Made by a program: the position numbers and the translations under genes
In this document: positions 23,543 to 35,600 of the stretch, piece after piece
Layout of the letters: each line of letters opens with the position of its first letter
Position numbering within the stretch: the first letter of the stretch is position 1
NCBI RefSeq assembly: GCF_020497125.1
Contig: NC_059072.1
Location: 52,796,697 to 52,860,696, forward strand
Source of the DNA: Mauremys mutica
Lineage: Eukaryota; Chordata; Testudines; Geoemydidae
Direction of reading: 5' to 3'
DNA: 64,000 nucleotides
Notes under the pieces: model-generated
Told to the model about the DNA's origin: nothing
The model's input: only the letters and a program-made list of their open reading frames with translations
Database searches by the model: none

Positions 23543-24315
23543 CACTAAACCTGGAGGGTAGGGATAGGATACAGAGGGACCTAGACAAATTAGAGGATTG
23601 GGCCAAAAGAAATATGATGAGGTTCAACAAGGACAAGTGCAGAGTCCTGCACTTAGGACGGAAGAATCCCATGCACTGCTACAGACTAGGGACCGAATGG
23701 CTGGGTAGCAGTTCTGCAGAAAAGGACCTAGGGGTTACGGTGGACGAAAAGCTGAATATGAGTCAACAGTGTGCCCTTGTTGCCAAGAAGGCTAATGGCA
23801 TTTTGGGTTGTATAAGTAGGGGCATTTCCAGCAGATCAAGGGATGTGATCATCCCCCTCTACTCAGCACTGGTGAGGCCTCATTTGGAGTACTGTGTCCA
23901 GTTTTGGGCCCCACACTACAAGAAGGATGTGGATAAATTGGAGAGAGTCCAGCGGAGGGCAACAAAAATGATTAGGGGGCTGGAGCACATGACTTATGAG
24001 GAGAGGCTGAGGGAACTGGGATTGTTTAGTCTGCAGAAGAGAAGAATGAGGGGGGATTTGATAGCTGCTTTCAACTACCTGAAAGGGGGTTCCAAAGAGG
24101 ATGGATCTAGACTGTTCTCAGTGGTAGAAGATGACAGAACAAGGAGTAATGGTCTCAAGTTGCAGAGGGGGAGGTTTAGGTTGGATATTAGGAAAAACTT
24201 TTTCACTAGTAGGGTGGTGAAGAACTGGAATGGGTTACCTAGGGAGGTAGTGGAATCTCCTTCCTTAGAGGTTTTTAAGGTCAGGCTTGACAAAGCCCTG
24301 GCTGGGATGATTTAG
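23533..24315 (+). pseudogene. CR1 ORF2 C-terminal part
   Basis: 260 codons in the second frame, continuing after the frameshift. It covers the thumb and C-terminal region of the CR1 ORF2 protein: [29 protein letters not shown] and [10 protein letters not shown]. Compared with the copy at 62,160-62,969, about 20 bp after the F-A-D-D position are missing. The stop at 24,313-24,315 matches the stop position of the other copy, so it is probably the native ORF2 end. Confidence 0.9.
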
Positions 24316-24403
24316 TTGGGTTTGGTCCTGCTTTGAGCAGGGGGTTGGACTAGATGACCTCCTGAGGTCCCTTCCAACCCTGAGATTCTATGATTCTATG
24401 ATT

Positions 24404-25990
24404 GTTTGGTTTTGACTTGCTTGTCTGCCTTTAATATATTGACTGTTATATTTTAACATATTTGATTTGCTGCGAATTCTTGTCAGATGCATGCACGGCA
24501 GCATTCAACAGAAACTAGTACAGCATGAGTGTTCATTCTCTGCAGCTCTGCTCCTGCTTATTGCTGACTTAAAGCATATAGCATCTAATTAGGACTGATC
24601 AATTTATTTTTTAAATTGTTCTTTAAGTGGTGCCTTTTTATTTTTTCTATTACAATTTCAACCCTGAGATTGTTATTCAGCACAAAGATTAATTATTCTG
24701 TGGAAGTCCCCCACTCTCCTTTTTTTTCTCTTGTAAATCTATTGTCATGAAAATACTTCACAAATAATCATTTTAATGTATTCTCTTGATCCCTGCAAAA
24801 CAAATTTCAGAAAGAAGAAACATGCATAGGTCTAAATCTTTCAATGAAGTCGAGTAGGGCAGAAATGAAGGCTTGCATCAGTTGCAACATGGTAGTGCTA
24901 CTTCTCAGGAGGTTTCCATGGTCCAAAGAGGAATTTGCAACATCTGCTGTAGCAGAAACTGCTCTCCAAAAAAGAAGCATGTTTGGCCTCAAATGGAGGT
25001 ATTCCTCCTTCAAATCTTTCATTTCTGATATTGGCTGAAAGTAAGGCTCATTCAATTGGAAAAAGGTCTTCTACTTTTTAGGTAAAAATACAGGTATATA
25101 GAAGAACACCTCACGTGAAATTGCTAGGGAGACACATACTGGGAATTGACATACTGGGGTCAATTTTTCACAGATATCTTCCTAAATCACACCCACAATT
25201 AGTTGACAAACTTTTTGCTACACCTGCATAGTTCCACTAATGTGCAGCTGCCTCACTATTTGTACAATCAAAATTTGTGTATGCGTGTGTCTATTTGTGT
25301 ATTCAAATGCAGATTATATGGGCTCCATGTCCCAGTGTGAACATTTCACAACTGAGCCTTAGCTCAAATGTCTTCAAGTTCACACAATCTACAAAATATA
25401 TAATCCTATGCAGTGTTTCAATATTAATTGCATACATAGCATATCAACTGTTTGAGCATATGCCCATTCTTTAACATTTTATGTCATATTAATGTTTTGT
25501 TTGTTTTATGAATATAGGGAATACAATTATTAATATGGGCATATATCAGAAGTTAATTCCACATCTTCACATTCAGAGCAGCCAGTTTGTCTACCGTGGG
25601 CATTATGGATGCCTATGTGGTAATTCAGATACCCTAATATCTTAACTGAGGTGCCCAAGTTTGAAAATCAGGGGTGAGTCTGTATGAATGCCTTTTCCTG
25701 TTGTTGACACAAAGAGATGCCTTTTACTAAATTTTCCCTTTGTGAATGGCAGTGATTCTCATTAATGAAGCAAAAAGGGCTAAATCCCACTTCATGTTGC
25801 ACTATTGTGTTAGAGGATGGTGGAAGAATGTACCAAATCTGCTCCTGCACAAGAAACAGAGAAGAATCAACAAAACACCAGAAAAGATGGTCTACTATGG
25901 TTGTGCTACATGCCTTGTGGAGGCATGGTCTGTGGGATACAGAGTGTGCCCAGGACCCAGGCAATTAATGCACATATTGTAATGAACAGC
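24404..25990. other. No recognised gene
   Basis: AT-rich DNA. Overlapping frames at 25,668-26,107 on both strands lack motifs until the CR1 relic begins. Confidence 0.35.
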
Positions 25991-25999
25991 AGACCCCAG

Positions 26000-26600
26000 T
26001 ATGGGAGATGCAGGAAAGTACTCGCCACATCATGTCTCCTCCGTTTTCCTGTAGCATTAGGTCTGACCTTATTAAATATCTTCATTAATAACATAAAGAG
26101 GGATTAAACATCCCATCAATGAAATTGACATATAATATTGAAATGGGAGGAGTTGTAAATACCAGGGAGGACAGAAAAATAATACAAAGAGAGAGATGAG
26201 AAATATGGGCATAAGTAAACAAAGTGAGTTTGGAAAAAAATGAAAGCTGATATAGATGAACAAAAAATTGGAAACACAAATGTTCAGTTGGAAAGAGAAA
26301 CCCAGAGAGCAATCATGCCAAAAGAGATTTAGCATTTAAGTGAACATTAAATTAGACTTTAGTTTGAAATGTGGTATGTCAACCACAACAACGACATCAA
26401 GTTAGTGCAATGTTGGTCTCCATAAGCCAGGGCATCATGTCACAGAGCAGGAAGGTAATAATGCTTCTCTATCCAGAGTTGTGTGACCACACTTGGAACA
26501 ATGCATTCATTTCTGGGCACCCCATTACAAGTAAGATAATGATAAATTGGAGAGTATTAGTCCTATGGTTATCAAAATGTGCAGCAGCTAGTGAAATATA
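26000..26600 (+). mobile_element. Highly decayed CR1 relic
   Basis: Plus-strand translation in shifting frames gives L-T-L-L-N-I-F-I-N-N-I (RT block, about 26,060-26,095) and, further on, a region matching the F-W-A-P-H-Y-K block near 26,505-26,530 (F-I-S-G-H-P-I-T-S-K). Order and spacing fit CR1 ORF2. Many indels suggest great age. It ends next to the left end of the old Harbinger. Confidence 0.5.
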
Positions 26601-27018
26601 TACTCATTAGTGTGTGTCTACAATTGTGAGTGTACGTGCTTACATGTGTGTGCTAGTGCCATAACCCCCTATTGTCCACATTTAAAGCCCTGAAGCACAT
26701 TCCTGAAGGACAGTGTAGTGCACAAAAGCTAGCATGCACGAGGGATGTGGATATGTACACAAGTCTTCTGTGGCATGGCCCCATACCAATTTTACAGTGC
26801 AGTGTGGATGGGAGGAAGGGATGTGTACCAGCTCATAGGTATCAATAACCGTCCAGGGCCATTCTTACAATGCACCGATCCCTTTAATGCCTGACCCTTA
26901 CTCAAGGTATAAAGGTTCCTGACCATCCCCCTTGCCAGAGGTAGTAGAAACCAGTGCTGAGCACTTCAGAACAGTTTTCTGTGGAAGTCTATTGGTCAGT
27001 ACAGGTGATCATTGAGCG

Positions 27019-27535
27019 TGGTTGATGGAGCACACATGGGTGCTGATCAATGTGTAGTCAGAGTACACCATCCTTCATCACTTTACCTGAGTTGGCAGAA
27101 ACATTCACCTGTACCAGGAGATTTCACAGAGGCTGGAGGAAGTGGTCATTCACCAAACTCCATCCCAGTGCTGTGAGCACAGGAAGTACCTCAGGATCCT
27201 GTACCACAGAGTGAAGGACTCCAACCATCATTCCAGGAGGGGACCTAGCACATCCCCATGCTATCATGAGCTGAACTCGGTGCTTTCTAGGAGCTGTGAA
27301 TATGGAGTTCCAAGTCACAAACCCCTCCTCAACTCTGCCGGCCTTATCATACAAAGAGATGCTGATAAGGAGCAGGGTGAGAAGGCAGTGGGGACCTCAG
27401 AGTAATTCCTGGAGGAAGCCCTGGGAAACATGGAGGAAAAGGAAAATGTGATTCTGCATCTCTATCCGGAGGACCAGGTTGAGGAATGCCCCTGAAGAGC
27501 CTGAGGAGACAGAGCCACTGCTGGAAGCAGAATAG
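27019..27535 (+). pseudogene. Harbinger Myb/SANT-like protein relic
   Basis: In one plus frame from the Trp codon at 27,019, the residues follow the trihelix Myb/SANT pattern of Harbinger partner proteins: W-L-M-E-H-T-W-V-L-I-N-V, then two positions where a Trp codon appears mutated to TAG and TGA, then R-N-I-H-L-Y-Q-E-I-S-Q-R-L-E-E-V, T-P-S-Q-C and R-V-K-D-S. The frame closes after 27,405; an acidic stretch follows to about 27,535. In the transposon this protein would bind DNA and help the transposase reach the nucleus. It is inactivated by stops. Confidence 0.7.
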
Positions 27536-28301
27536 ATGCTGGGAAGTTTTACAATGGACCCCCAACCTCCCCAACAATAGGCCCTCTTGCTCTGGTGCTA
27601 CATGGATCAGCCAGTCCTCCCCACTACCACCACACCACACCCCTGCTTCACCCTGACATGGAGCAACACACGGCTTATTGAAATGCCATGAAACACTGCA
27701 AAGCGTTTAGCCAAAGCTATAACAGGTTATTAATGGACAATCACTGTGCCCCATGTTTGTGCATTTCTTGGCAACCACTGACAGCAATAATTCTTGGACC
27801 ACAAAAATAGGGGGAAATGGAGGACTGGATGAAGGAGGAAAAGAGGGGGGTGCGTTTTTAAAAAAGCCTGAGTGGAGAAAGCAGAGTCTCATGATACTTT
27901 ATGGAAAGATCCAACACTGCCCCTCTCTTGCCCCTATCTCCATCATTCCCTCTCTTTATGAACAGGAGCCGTGCAAAGGGGGGTTGGGCAGTTGGTGGCT
28001 TGTGTGTGGGCCTGCCTAGGTATGGGAAGGGAAAAGGTAACTGCTTGGCTGTCCAAGGAAAGTCAGAGTGGTCCTTTCTCCCTGTGACCTTTTCAAATGT
28101 TTTGTACTATTCCCAGTCCCTGGGGTGTGTCCTCTCCCTGCACTAAGCCACTCCGCAGAAACCAGGAGAAGCGGTGGAAGGGGGCAGTGAAGCATCTGCT
28201 TCAATGGTTGCACAAACACAATGCCATGTCCTTAGCAGCTGAGAGGCGACTGGCTTGTGGTGTTAATCCAAAACTTCAGGGAAGAGAATGCTCCTCTGGA
28301 G

Positions 28302-28690
28302 TCACTCTTTGTTCCATGCTCCTTTCAATGCTGTTTGTTGGACACACAGGCAAAGACTTTCTGGTGATGTGGGATGGGGGCAGCTTGGGGATAGGTGGAT
28401 GTTTTCTGTGGTTTTCTGATCCTCTTCCATGGGAATATATACAGTCAATTTCCTCTTAAATTGCCATCCACTCCTGTAAGCATAATTCAGCAAACATTTG
28501 TGTAGCAGAAATTCAAGCTGGTTCTTCAGGTTTAATGTCAGGGCAAATGTGCTTGGTACACCTTTGTAGCTCACCAAGCCCCTCCACTCAGCAACGTGCA
28601 GTGGGATGATCATAGGGAGAAACATTTCTCTGGCATACTTGGTGAGTGTCCTCCTCAGGCCTGGAAAGCCACTTCTCTTTTTTATTCTGG
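28302..28690 (-). pseudogene. Relic of the third Harbinger ORF
   Basis: A minus frame open from about 28,690 to 28,302, with an internal Met at 28,625. Its first part aligns by eye with the antisense ORF inside the young Harbinger (41,346-41,648). Shared pattern: L-R-x-x-L, Y-A, M-I-P or I-I-P, W-R-G-x-V-x-x-x-G-x-P, about 14 identities over some 38 positions with small gaps. Strand and position relative to the Myb-like gene are the same. The later residues do not match and may be out of frame. Function unknown. Confidence 0.5.
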
Positions 28691-28699
28691 TACCCTGAA

Positions 28700-30168
28700 A
28701 ATGGTTATGTTCTCCAAATGTTGGCCAGCCTTTAAAGAATAAAATGATGACTTGGTAATGTTACTCCTGATGGAACCAATCCCCACCCCAAGCAATGCAT
28801 CCATTCACTGTAAACATTACAACATTTAAATAAAAGTAATGCAGGTATATTATAATTTTTAGCTTTAGCTCTTTCCTTGTGGGCTGTAAAAGTAATCTGA
28901 AGGGAGGAAGCTGTAAAGCTGCATTCCTGGGATTCTAAAAAGTATCAATATTGTGGCCTTCAACAGCACAGTTGTGTTAAGTGGGGAGATTATGATACCT
29001 TCCAAGGAAAAGTGAAGTATAATGCTACTCTTCTATTTGACTTGGCAGGACATTCAAATGCTGAAAGGGAAACCATTCTGGTGGTAGGGCAGGAGCAACA
29101 CCACAGAGATAGAAGAAGAAGGCACAGATGGACCCTGGAAGACCTGTTCTTTGACATAGCTAGGAGAAGTCTGATGTAGGTATGCCAGTAAGTTACTGTT
29201 CACGTCACTTGTGTGTGCACCTTGCTCTCCAGGTATAATCAACATGATATTTTCCATGTATTAGGGATGGGTCAGCAGGACTCACAGCACATGATTATGA
29301 TATGTGGTGTCAAAGAAATGCAGTCAATTCTGCCTCTCCCACACCCCCATCTCTCCTCCTGCCATGAATTTCCTAATGTTAAAAAAACCCACCAAAACCA
29401 GGGTTCTTTACAATGAACTAAGATGTGAAATAACCGTTGCAATCCAAAGCACCAGAATGCAAAACAAGATAAGCAAAATGTAATGTCTTTTTGGCTTTGT
29501 TATAGACTTTGTTGACCATATAGACACAGGAAACAAAAGTTAATTAACAGTCAAAATATCTGACACTGAGTGGTGAATTTATGACCCTTCCTCCCCCACC
29601 CCTACCAAACAGTCACCATTGGAGACCATGGGAGTAATGATTCATAGCACCTGATCAGTGCAGAAGAAATTGTGTGGAAGAAATGTGTGAATTCCCTCCA
29701 AAAACCTTACAGAACTTTTTTCTAAAGTACATTACCAATGCTTAAGTGCCCCCCATACAGAGCAACCCCAAACAAAGCTATTCATGGATAACAAAAACTT
29801 TGCTCAGTAATGCCCCTAACATTCATTAAAACTCCCCTCATGACAAAACCACAACCAAAGGTGATAAACTTGAAGGCCCTCCCGCAGTTGTCTGTTTGCA
29901 GTTTGTTTGTTAATGTCAGCTGCAGGGTCTCCCAACAGAAGTATGTGGCAATGATCTATTGAACTTTTCCAGCAGCACCATAGCATCCGAATAGTGTCTC
30001 TATACACAGTCCCAAGTCACTTTCTGGGTCCCCACTATTCCATCATATACAACATCATGAATTTCCCTAGGTTGCCATGAACCAGGAGCTCTGGGCACAT
30101 AGGTGGGATCTGGCTACCCATACAAGCACTAAAAAACATGTCTCCCCTTTGCCCCATCTCTGTGTAAA
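28700..30168. other. Internal non-coding part of the old Harbinger
   Basis: No motif-bearing frame was found. A second Myb-like exon would be expected hereabouts by analogy with 42,113-42,585, but I cannot identify one. Confidence 0.35.
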
Positions 30169-31330
30169 TGTGATGGGTTGGATCACAGAAAACCCCTTGG
30201 GAACTGCCAACTGATGTGCTGAGACTACCCCTGAGCCTATATCCCCTGGCATCTTAGGACTTCAATGCCCTGCCTGGTTTGAGACAGACACGCTAGCCTA
30301 CTGCAAACCCAGACCCAGGTCTGAACCACATCCCCTAACAGCTGCAGGCTTAACTGAAAATGGCTTAAGAAGTGTTCCTGTCTCCAATACCTAGATGCCC
30401 AATCCCAATGGAGTCCAAACCCAAATAAATCTGTTTTACCCTGTATAAAGCTTATACAGGATAAACTCATAAATTGTTCGCCCTCTCTAACACTGAGAGA
30501 GAGAGATGCATAGCTGTTTGCCGGTATTAATATATACTCTGGGTTAATTAATAAATAAAAAGTGATTTTATTAAATACAAAAAGTAGGATTTAAGTGGTT
30601 CCAACTAATAACAGACAGAACAAAGTGAATTACCAAGCAAAATAAAATAAAACCTGCAAGTCTAAACCTAATACAGTAAGAAAGTGATTACAGATAAAAC
30701 CTCACCCTCAGATGTTTCACTAAGCTTCTATCACAGACTGGTTGCCTTCCTAGTCTGGGCACAATCCTTTCCCCTGGTACAGCCCTTTGTTCCAGCTCAG
30801 GTGGTAGCTAGGGGATTTCTCGTGATTGTAGCCCCCTTTGTTCTGTTCCACACACGTATATATCTTTTGCATAAGGCGGGAATCTTTTTTCCCTCTCTGG
30901 GTTCCCACCCCTCCTTCTCAATGGAAAAGCACCAGGTTAAAGATGGATTCCAGTTCAGGTGACATGATCACATGTCTCTGTAAGACTTCATTACCCACTT
31001 GCCAGCACACACATATAGAGGAAGACTTACAAGTAAAACAGAGCTATCTACAGTCAATTGTCCTGGTTAATGGGAGACATCAAGATTCCAAACCACCATT
31101 AATGGCCCACACTTTGCATAATTACAATAGGACCTCAGAGTTATATTTCATATTTCTATTTCCAGATACAAGAGTGATACATTTATACAAATAGGCTGAC
31201 CACACTCAGTAGATTATAAGCTCTCTAATGATACCTTACAAGAGACCTTTTGCATGAAGCATATTCCAGTTACATTATATTTACACTCATTAGCATATTT
31301 TCATATAATCATATAGAGTGCAACATCACA
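30169..31330. mobile_element. Solo LTR-like insertion
   Basis: A 1,162-bp non-coding element starting TGTGATGGGTTGG and ending GTGCAACATCACA, so it has the TG...CA termini and a 7-bp terminal inverted repeat (TGTGATG/CATCACA) typical of LTRs. GTAAA precedes it and GTAAG follows it, a 4-5 bp target duplication. It interrupts the old Harbinger transposase frame close to its C-terminus. It could instead be a terminal-repeat-only non-autonomous LTR element. No coding sequence. Confidence 0.7.
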
Positions 31331-32178
31331 GTAAGTATTCCCCTTTAGCCTCACATATGTTGTGCAAAGCATAGCACACCACAATAACCTGAGCCATTTT
31401 GGTCACATTGACATCCAGAGAGGTCTGGAGGCATTGCCAATGAGCTTTCAAGTGCCCAAAGGGGCACTCCACCACTATTCTGCAGCTACTCAGTCTGTAC
31501 TTTGGGGACGGGGGGTTGGTGACCTTGAGATATGGCTTCATGAGCCATGGTTAGAATGTGTATACGGGGTTCCTCATAAGAAATGTCAGCACAGAAACAC
31601 CATCCATAATCATGTCATTTCAGGGGAATAAAATCACTTCTTTCCCCCTGTGATACAACACCAACCTCCTAACCACCCTGGTGTCATGAACCTTTTCAGT
31701 TCATGTATTCACTGGCCCCTTTCGGTGGGCAAATATAAGGATGTGTGTTCCATCGATGCTTCCCCCCCCGCTTTGGAAACCCCATCCTCTGAAATCTCAC
31801 AGTAATTTCAGAGACTTGGGTTATGGCAATCACCTTTGGGTAGATCACAGTCTTGACAGTCTGGGATCAGAGGCAGTGGTCCATCCATGCCGCACCATTG
31901 CAATCCTAGCACTCAACACAGCTATATCATGGGACCTGAGGGGATTTTTATTCACTCTCTGAGTCAGCCATCTTTTGCCATCTTAAATCTCTCTGCACTG
32001 ATTCTATCCTGTATCCATAACTGTACCTCATGAACATTTGAACCACATCTTCATGGACTTGCTCCATATCTCCAGTGTAGTTTGGCAGAAGGAAGAGATG
32101 AGCAGGTGCTGCCATCATCAAATGCGTGAAAGCAGTGACCAGTACAAGGTGTTTCCTGGAGTGTTTCCTATGATGCAC
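31326..32178 (-). pseudogene. Harbinger transposase relic
   Basis: Minus strand. An N-terminal piece (32,178-31,948) ends acidic. After a gap come fragments of the DDE core: G-S-I-D-G-T-H near 31,750 (first Asp region), K-V-H-D-T near 31,690 (second Asp), then W-L-M-K-P-Y and V-V-E-C-P-F-G-H-L-K (third, Glu) with Y-A-L-H-N-I-C-E at 31,541-31,326. These match G-A-I-D-G-T-H-I, K-V-H-D-A-R, M-V-M-E-C-A-F-G-R-L-K and C-V-L-H-N-L-C-E of the intact copy at 43,467-44,858. Frameshifts and an internal deletion make it inactive. An LTR is inserted at its 3' end. Confidence 0.8.
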
Positions 32179-32330
32179 AGGACTCTTGCATACTGCCCCT
32201 TAACTGGAAGCATTACCATTGCAAACAAAAAAGGAGTAATATGGAGGGAGGTACTGTGGACAATGTGCACCCATTCCCTGTTCAGTATACGTGGACACTC
32301 GGCACGGGTATGGGATACATGTGCTAGCAC

Positions 32331-32552
32331 TGTGGCACCTTATAGACTAACAGAAGTTTTGGAGCATGAGCTTTCGTGGGTGAATACCCACTTCGTCGGA
32401 TACCTGCCCCTGGAAAATTCTTCTACATGCATCTGACAAAGTGGGTATTCACCCACGAAAGCTCATGCTCCAAAACTTCTGTTAGTCTATAAGGTGCCAC
32501 AGGACTCTTTGCTGCTTTTACAGATCCAGACTAACACGGCTACCCCTCTGAT
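32331..32552. mobile_element. Penelope-like insertion with inverted arms
   Basis: A 222-bp insert between perfect 12-bp direct repeats ATGTGCTAGCAC (32,319-32,330 and 32,553-32,564). The left arm is an inverted partial copy of the right arm: TGTGGCACCTTATAGACTAAC appears inverted as GTTAGTCTATAAGGTGCCAC. Between the arms is a short spacer (about 32,401-32,430). The right end ACTAACACGGCTACCCCTCTGAT matches the copies at 16,356 and 45,836. Hammerhead-like cores lie in both arms on opposite strands. Confidence 0.85.
32433..32471 (+). ncRNA. Hammerhead ribozyme-like motif (variant core)
   Basis: Core CTGACAA (U4 as in the consensus, but G8 changed to A), stem II GTGGGT/ACCCAC with loop ATTC, GAAA at 32,457-32,460, stem III GC-TCAT-GC, then TC. 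The left arm has the same motif on the minus strand (32,372-32,399) with core CCGACGA. Activity is doubtful with G8 lost. Confidence 0.45.
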
Positions 32553-32610
32553 ATGTGCTAGCACAACACAGATAACTACCCAGGGAAGCATTGAAATGTA
32601 GACATAGCCT

Positions 32611-35600
32611 TGTATTCCTAATTGATTTGCGAATATGGAGATACTTGTCATTATGCTGACAAAACATCTTTTAAAAAAAACACATTATGATGCTTTTTCA
32701 TTATAACAATTTGAGCAAGCATGAATTCCACACCTTTCACATTATTTCTCTCTCAATGTCACCAGTTTGCTGCCCATGTTGCATTGTTTATTTTATTTCC
32801 TGGAGCTAAAGTCTATAAACACAATGCTGTGGCATAAAGAGTGGATTTTTAGGGGTTTTTTCAGTTTTTGGTTTTGAATTTTTTTTTTAAGGAAGGGAAG
32901 GATAGGGCATGACATATACTGAAAAGGCACTTTAAATGTCAGATAGGGCATCAAAAAGTGCTAGAGTATAGAGTGGGCAAGAGACAAATGGAGCCATCAT
33001 GAGAATTTTTGACAGAGATGTAGGTGGGAGCAGATGAGAGGAGGTTGGAAAACTCAGAATTTGAGGCTATAGTTCAAGAATGCACTTAAGCACATACTAA
33101 GTCCATCCCTTCTCAGTTAAGTGCATGCTTAAGTCCTTCTATTGAATCAGGATACTTTTGTGAATTGAGCCCTAAATCTTGAACACACTGATAATGTAAA
33201 AGACCAAATACACAAAATGTCCACTATGCAACTATACTGTAGCTGTCTTAAAGTAGGTGAAGTTATTTCAGGGCTCTTCAGAGGGAAAGTACATCCATAT
33301 TTTGAGCAATATTGTGCCTTCCTAAAATGGACATGGTTAAGTCTAGAATCTTCTAATGAAATTCTAATTTCATTTTTGTTTGGAATGTTCTTGTATTCAG
33401 GTTGGTAAATATTAAATCATTGATGTATGTAGAATCTAGACATCTGAAGTGAAACTATTGCAACATTTCCAATAACTAAGATTAAAAAGTAAGCTGAGTA
33501 AAAACAATTCACAAGCTTTATTATAGAAAACCATAGTTAAACATTCTTAATATTTTTTCAATTACCTAGTGGTCTTTATAGGATTTTAAAATATTGACAC
33601 AAGTACATGTTGCGACATTATAATTGCTATATATGTCAACTTTTAAAATGTCTTTAATTCTAAAACTTGGAAGAAAATCAATGGAACTTTAATACAGAAA
33701 AACATAATGGAATAATAATAATTGGATTGATTTTGAACGGATGATGTAGCTTTCTATTTTCTCTGCTTACCTGCTATTGTTTTGTTTGTTTGTTTATTAC
33801 ACAACTTAACAAAGCCCTCCTGGTAAAGGCTACGTGGCACAGAAAGTGATTGCAATAGAGTTTCTTTAACCTCAAAAGGACTGGGTCCAAAATTTGGCAT
33901 GCACTGTGCTTGTCCACACACTGTCCATTTTCAATTAGTGCTCTGAGTTCTTTGCTCTAACTAGTTACAGATTAACACAGGGCCAGAATCTCCACATGAA
34001 GAGTTTTCTTTCTGTGTACAAATCTCCGCTTTCTTATATAGAAAAGAGGAGAGATGAGATATTTCCTTAGCAGTTTTCCCCTTACTCCACAACCCAGAAG
34101 TTGACATTTGTGGGCAATGGATCTACATGTAGTTAGGAGGTCATAGGGGGGGAGGGGGAAGGGTTGGATATCATCCATTCCCTGTTGTGTACAGTGGTGA
34201 TCAGAAAGGAAAGTTAATGCATCCAGAGATGAAGTTTTTGAAAACTCCCCTAAAAGGAAGGACCTAGAGCTACAGAATGGCTAGGAATGGGGTACACTCT
34301 GTCTGCCTGTCTGTCTTACTCTGCACACACATGAAAACATGACATATAGTAATCTTTCAGATATCCCGTGTGAGCTATTTGATGCTGCAAAGCAAAAATA
34401 CTTTATAGGATCTGGACAGTACCATGTGCAATCAAAGTTGCAGGGGAACTTTACATAGGCAGAATATAATGATCCAAACTGGGGATTTGCCCTGGAGACT
34501 CAAATTTATGAGTGGGATTTTCAAAAGTGGCTAGTGATGTATGCTGCTAAATACTTTAGATGCTTTAGAGAATCCCACCCATCACTCCTACTCATGTGAA
34601 AAGTTCATTGGGAATCTTTAATATGTTCACATAATCAGGCCTTCTGTGTTGCATCTTACCTGAAAGATGGCTCCTCCAGCAACATGGTACACTCTAACAC
34701 CAAGGTGGGGAATACCTAGCACCCTGAGGGAAGAATGTTACCTAATATTTAGGTTTTCCTTCAAGGCTTCCATTAAGAAACAATGACTGATGCTGTTTAA
34801 GTTGTAAGAGTTGATGAGAGCAAAGATGTAGATTCAAAAGTCGTCAAAATTGAAAGTAGCTCATTTTTAAAGGCTTTTTACTTTTTAAACTAAAATTGAG
34901 GGGAATTTTGAACTGAAAAGTCACATTGAACTGAAAAGTCAAAAATGTTTAATTTCAAAAATGTCAAAACAAAACATTTTGACTTTTTCAATTTTTTCCC
35001 CCCAGTACTAACAAATTTGCAAATCATGTTGGTGTTGTTGAATCTGCATTTTTCAGTGAAAAAAAGTTTGGGTGAAAACAATTCACCAAGCACTAATCAG
35101 AATACATTTCCCAAATGAATTGTCTTAATTCTTCTTTTCCTAAGAGCACTTTTACTTTTATGCAATCCCTATTTTCTTCTGTCTTTAATAGTTCGATTAA
35201 ACCTGCCACTATCCCGGCTTCTGTTCTAAGGTAAAGAACATTGTAACAATGATTGTGAATGTTTATGATTATGACAGTATGACTTGTCTGGCTTGCTAAG
35301 ACTGAGGAGTTTTTAGCAGAGATAAAAAGTCATCTCTGTCAAGTCTTGCAGCTCTAATTTATTGATATTTTATAAGAAACCATATACATTTGTGTGTCAG
35401 TTGTTTTTGGAAATCAGAGGGTTAAAAAAAGATTGTCACAAATATGCCTGTGTCAGATCCTAAAACCAAATCACACCATGTAAATAGAAGAAAGACAATG
35501 ATGAGTCTGATGTGCCACAAGATTAAGGGTAAACATAAAGAAGCTGATAATGTGACAGACACCAATACATGCACATTACTAATGGCAAAGAGATTTAAGG

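Larger units (their letters stand above)
23023..24403 (+). mobile_element. 5'-truncated CR1 LINE
   Basis: About 1.38 kb of CR1 on the plus strand, beginning inside the reverse transcriptase at the [10 protein letters not shown] block and ending with two copies of ATTCTATG (24,385-24,400). It lacks a poly-A tail and a clear target duplication, as expected for CR1. It aligns throughout with the copy at 61,654-63,050. The coding part is in two frames. Confidence 0.93.
26609..32610. mobile_element. Decayed autonomous Harbinger transposon (about 6 kb with insertions)
   Basis: The left end TGTGTGTCTACA (26,611) and the right end, read on the minus strand as GGCTATGTCTACATTTC (32,609 downward), resemble the Harbinger-type ends at 37,277 and, more loosely, the young element at 40,292. 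Inside are a Myb/SANT-like relic (plus), a relic matching the young element's third ORF (minus), and transposase pieces (minus), in the same order and orientations as the young element. An LTR (30,169-31,330) and a Penelope fragment (32,331-32,552) are later insertions. Ends are decayed; flanking TTA/TTG is only a weak target duplication. Confidence 0.65.

Noticed and set aside
25668..26107. Overlapping frames on both strands as a host exon
   Set aside because: No motif, several alternative phases; the right part is a CR1 relic.
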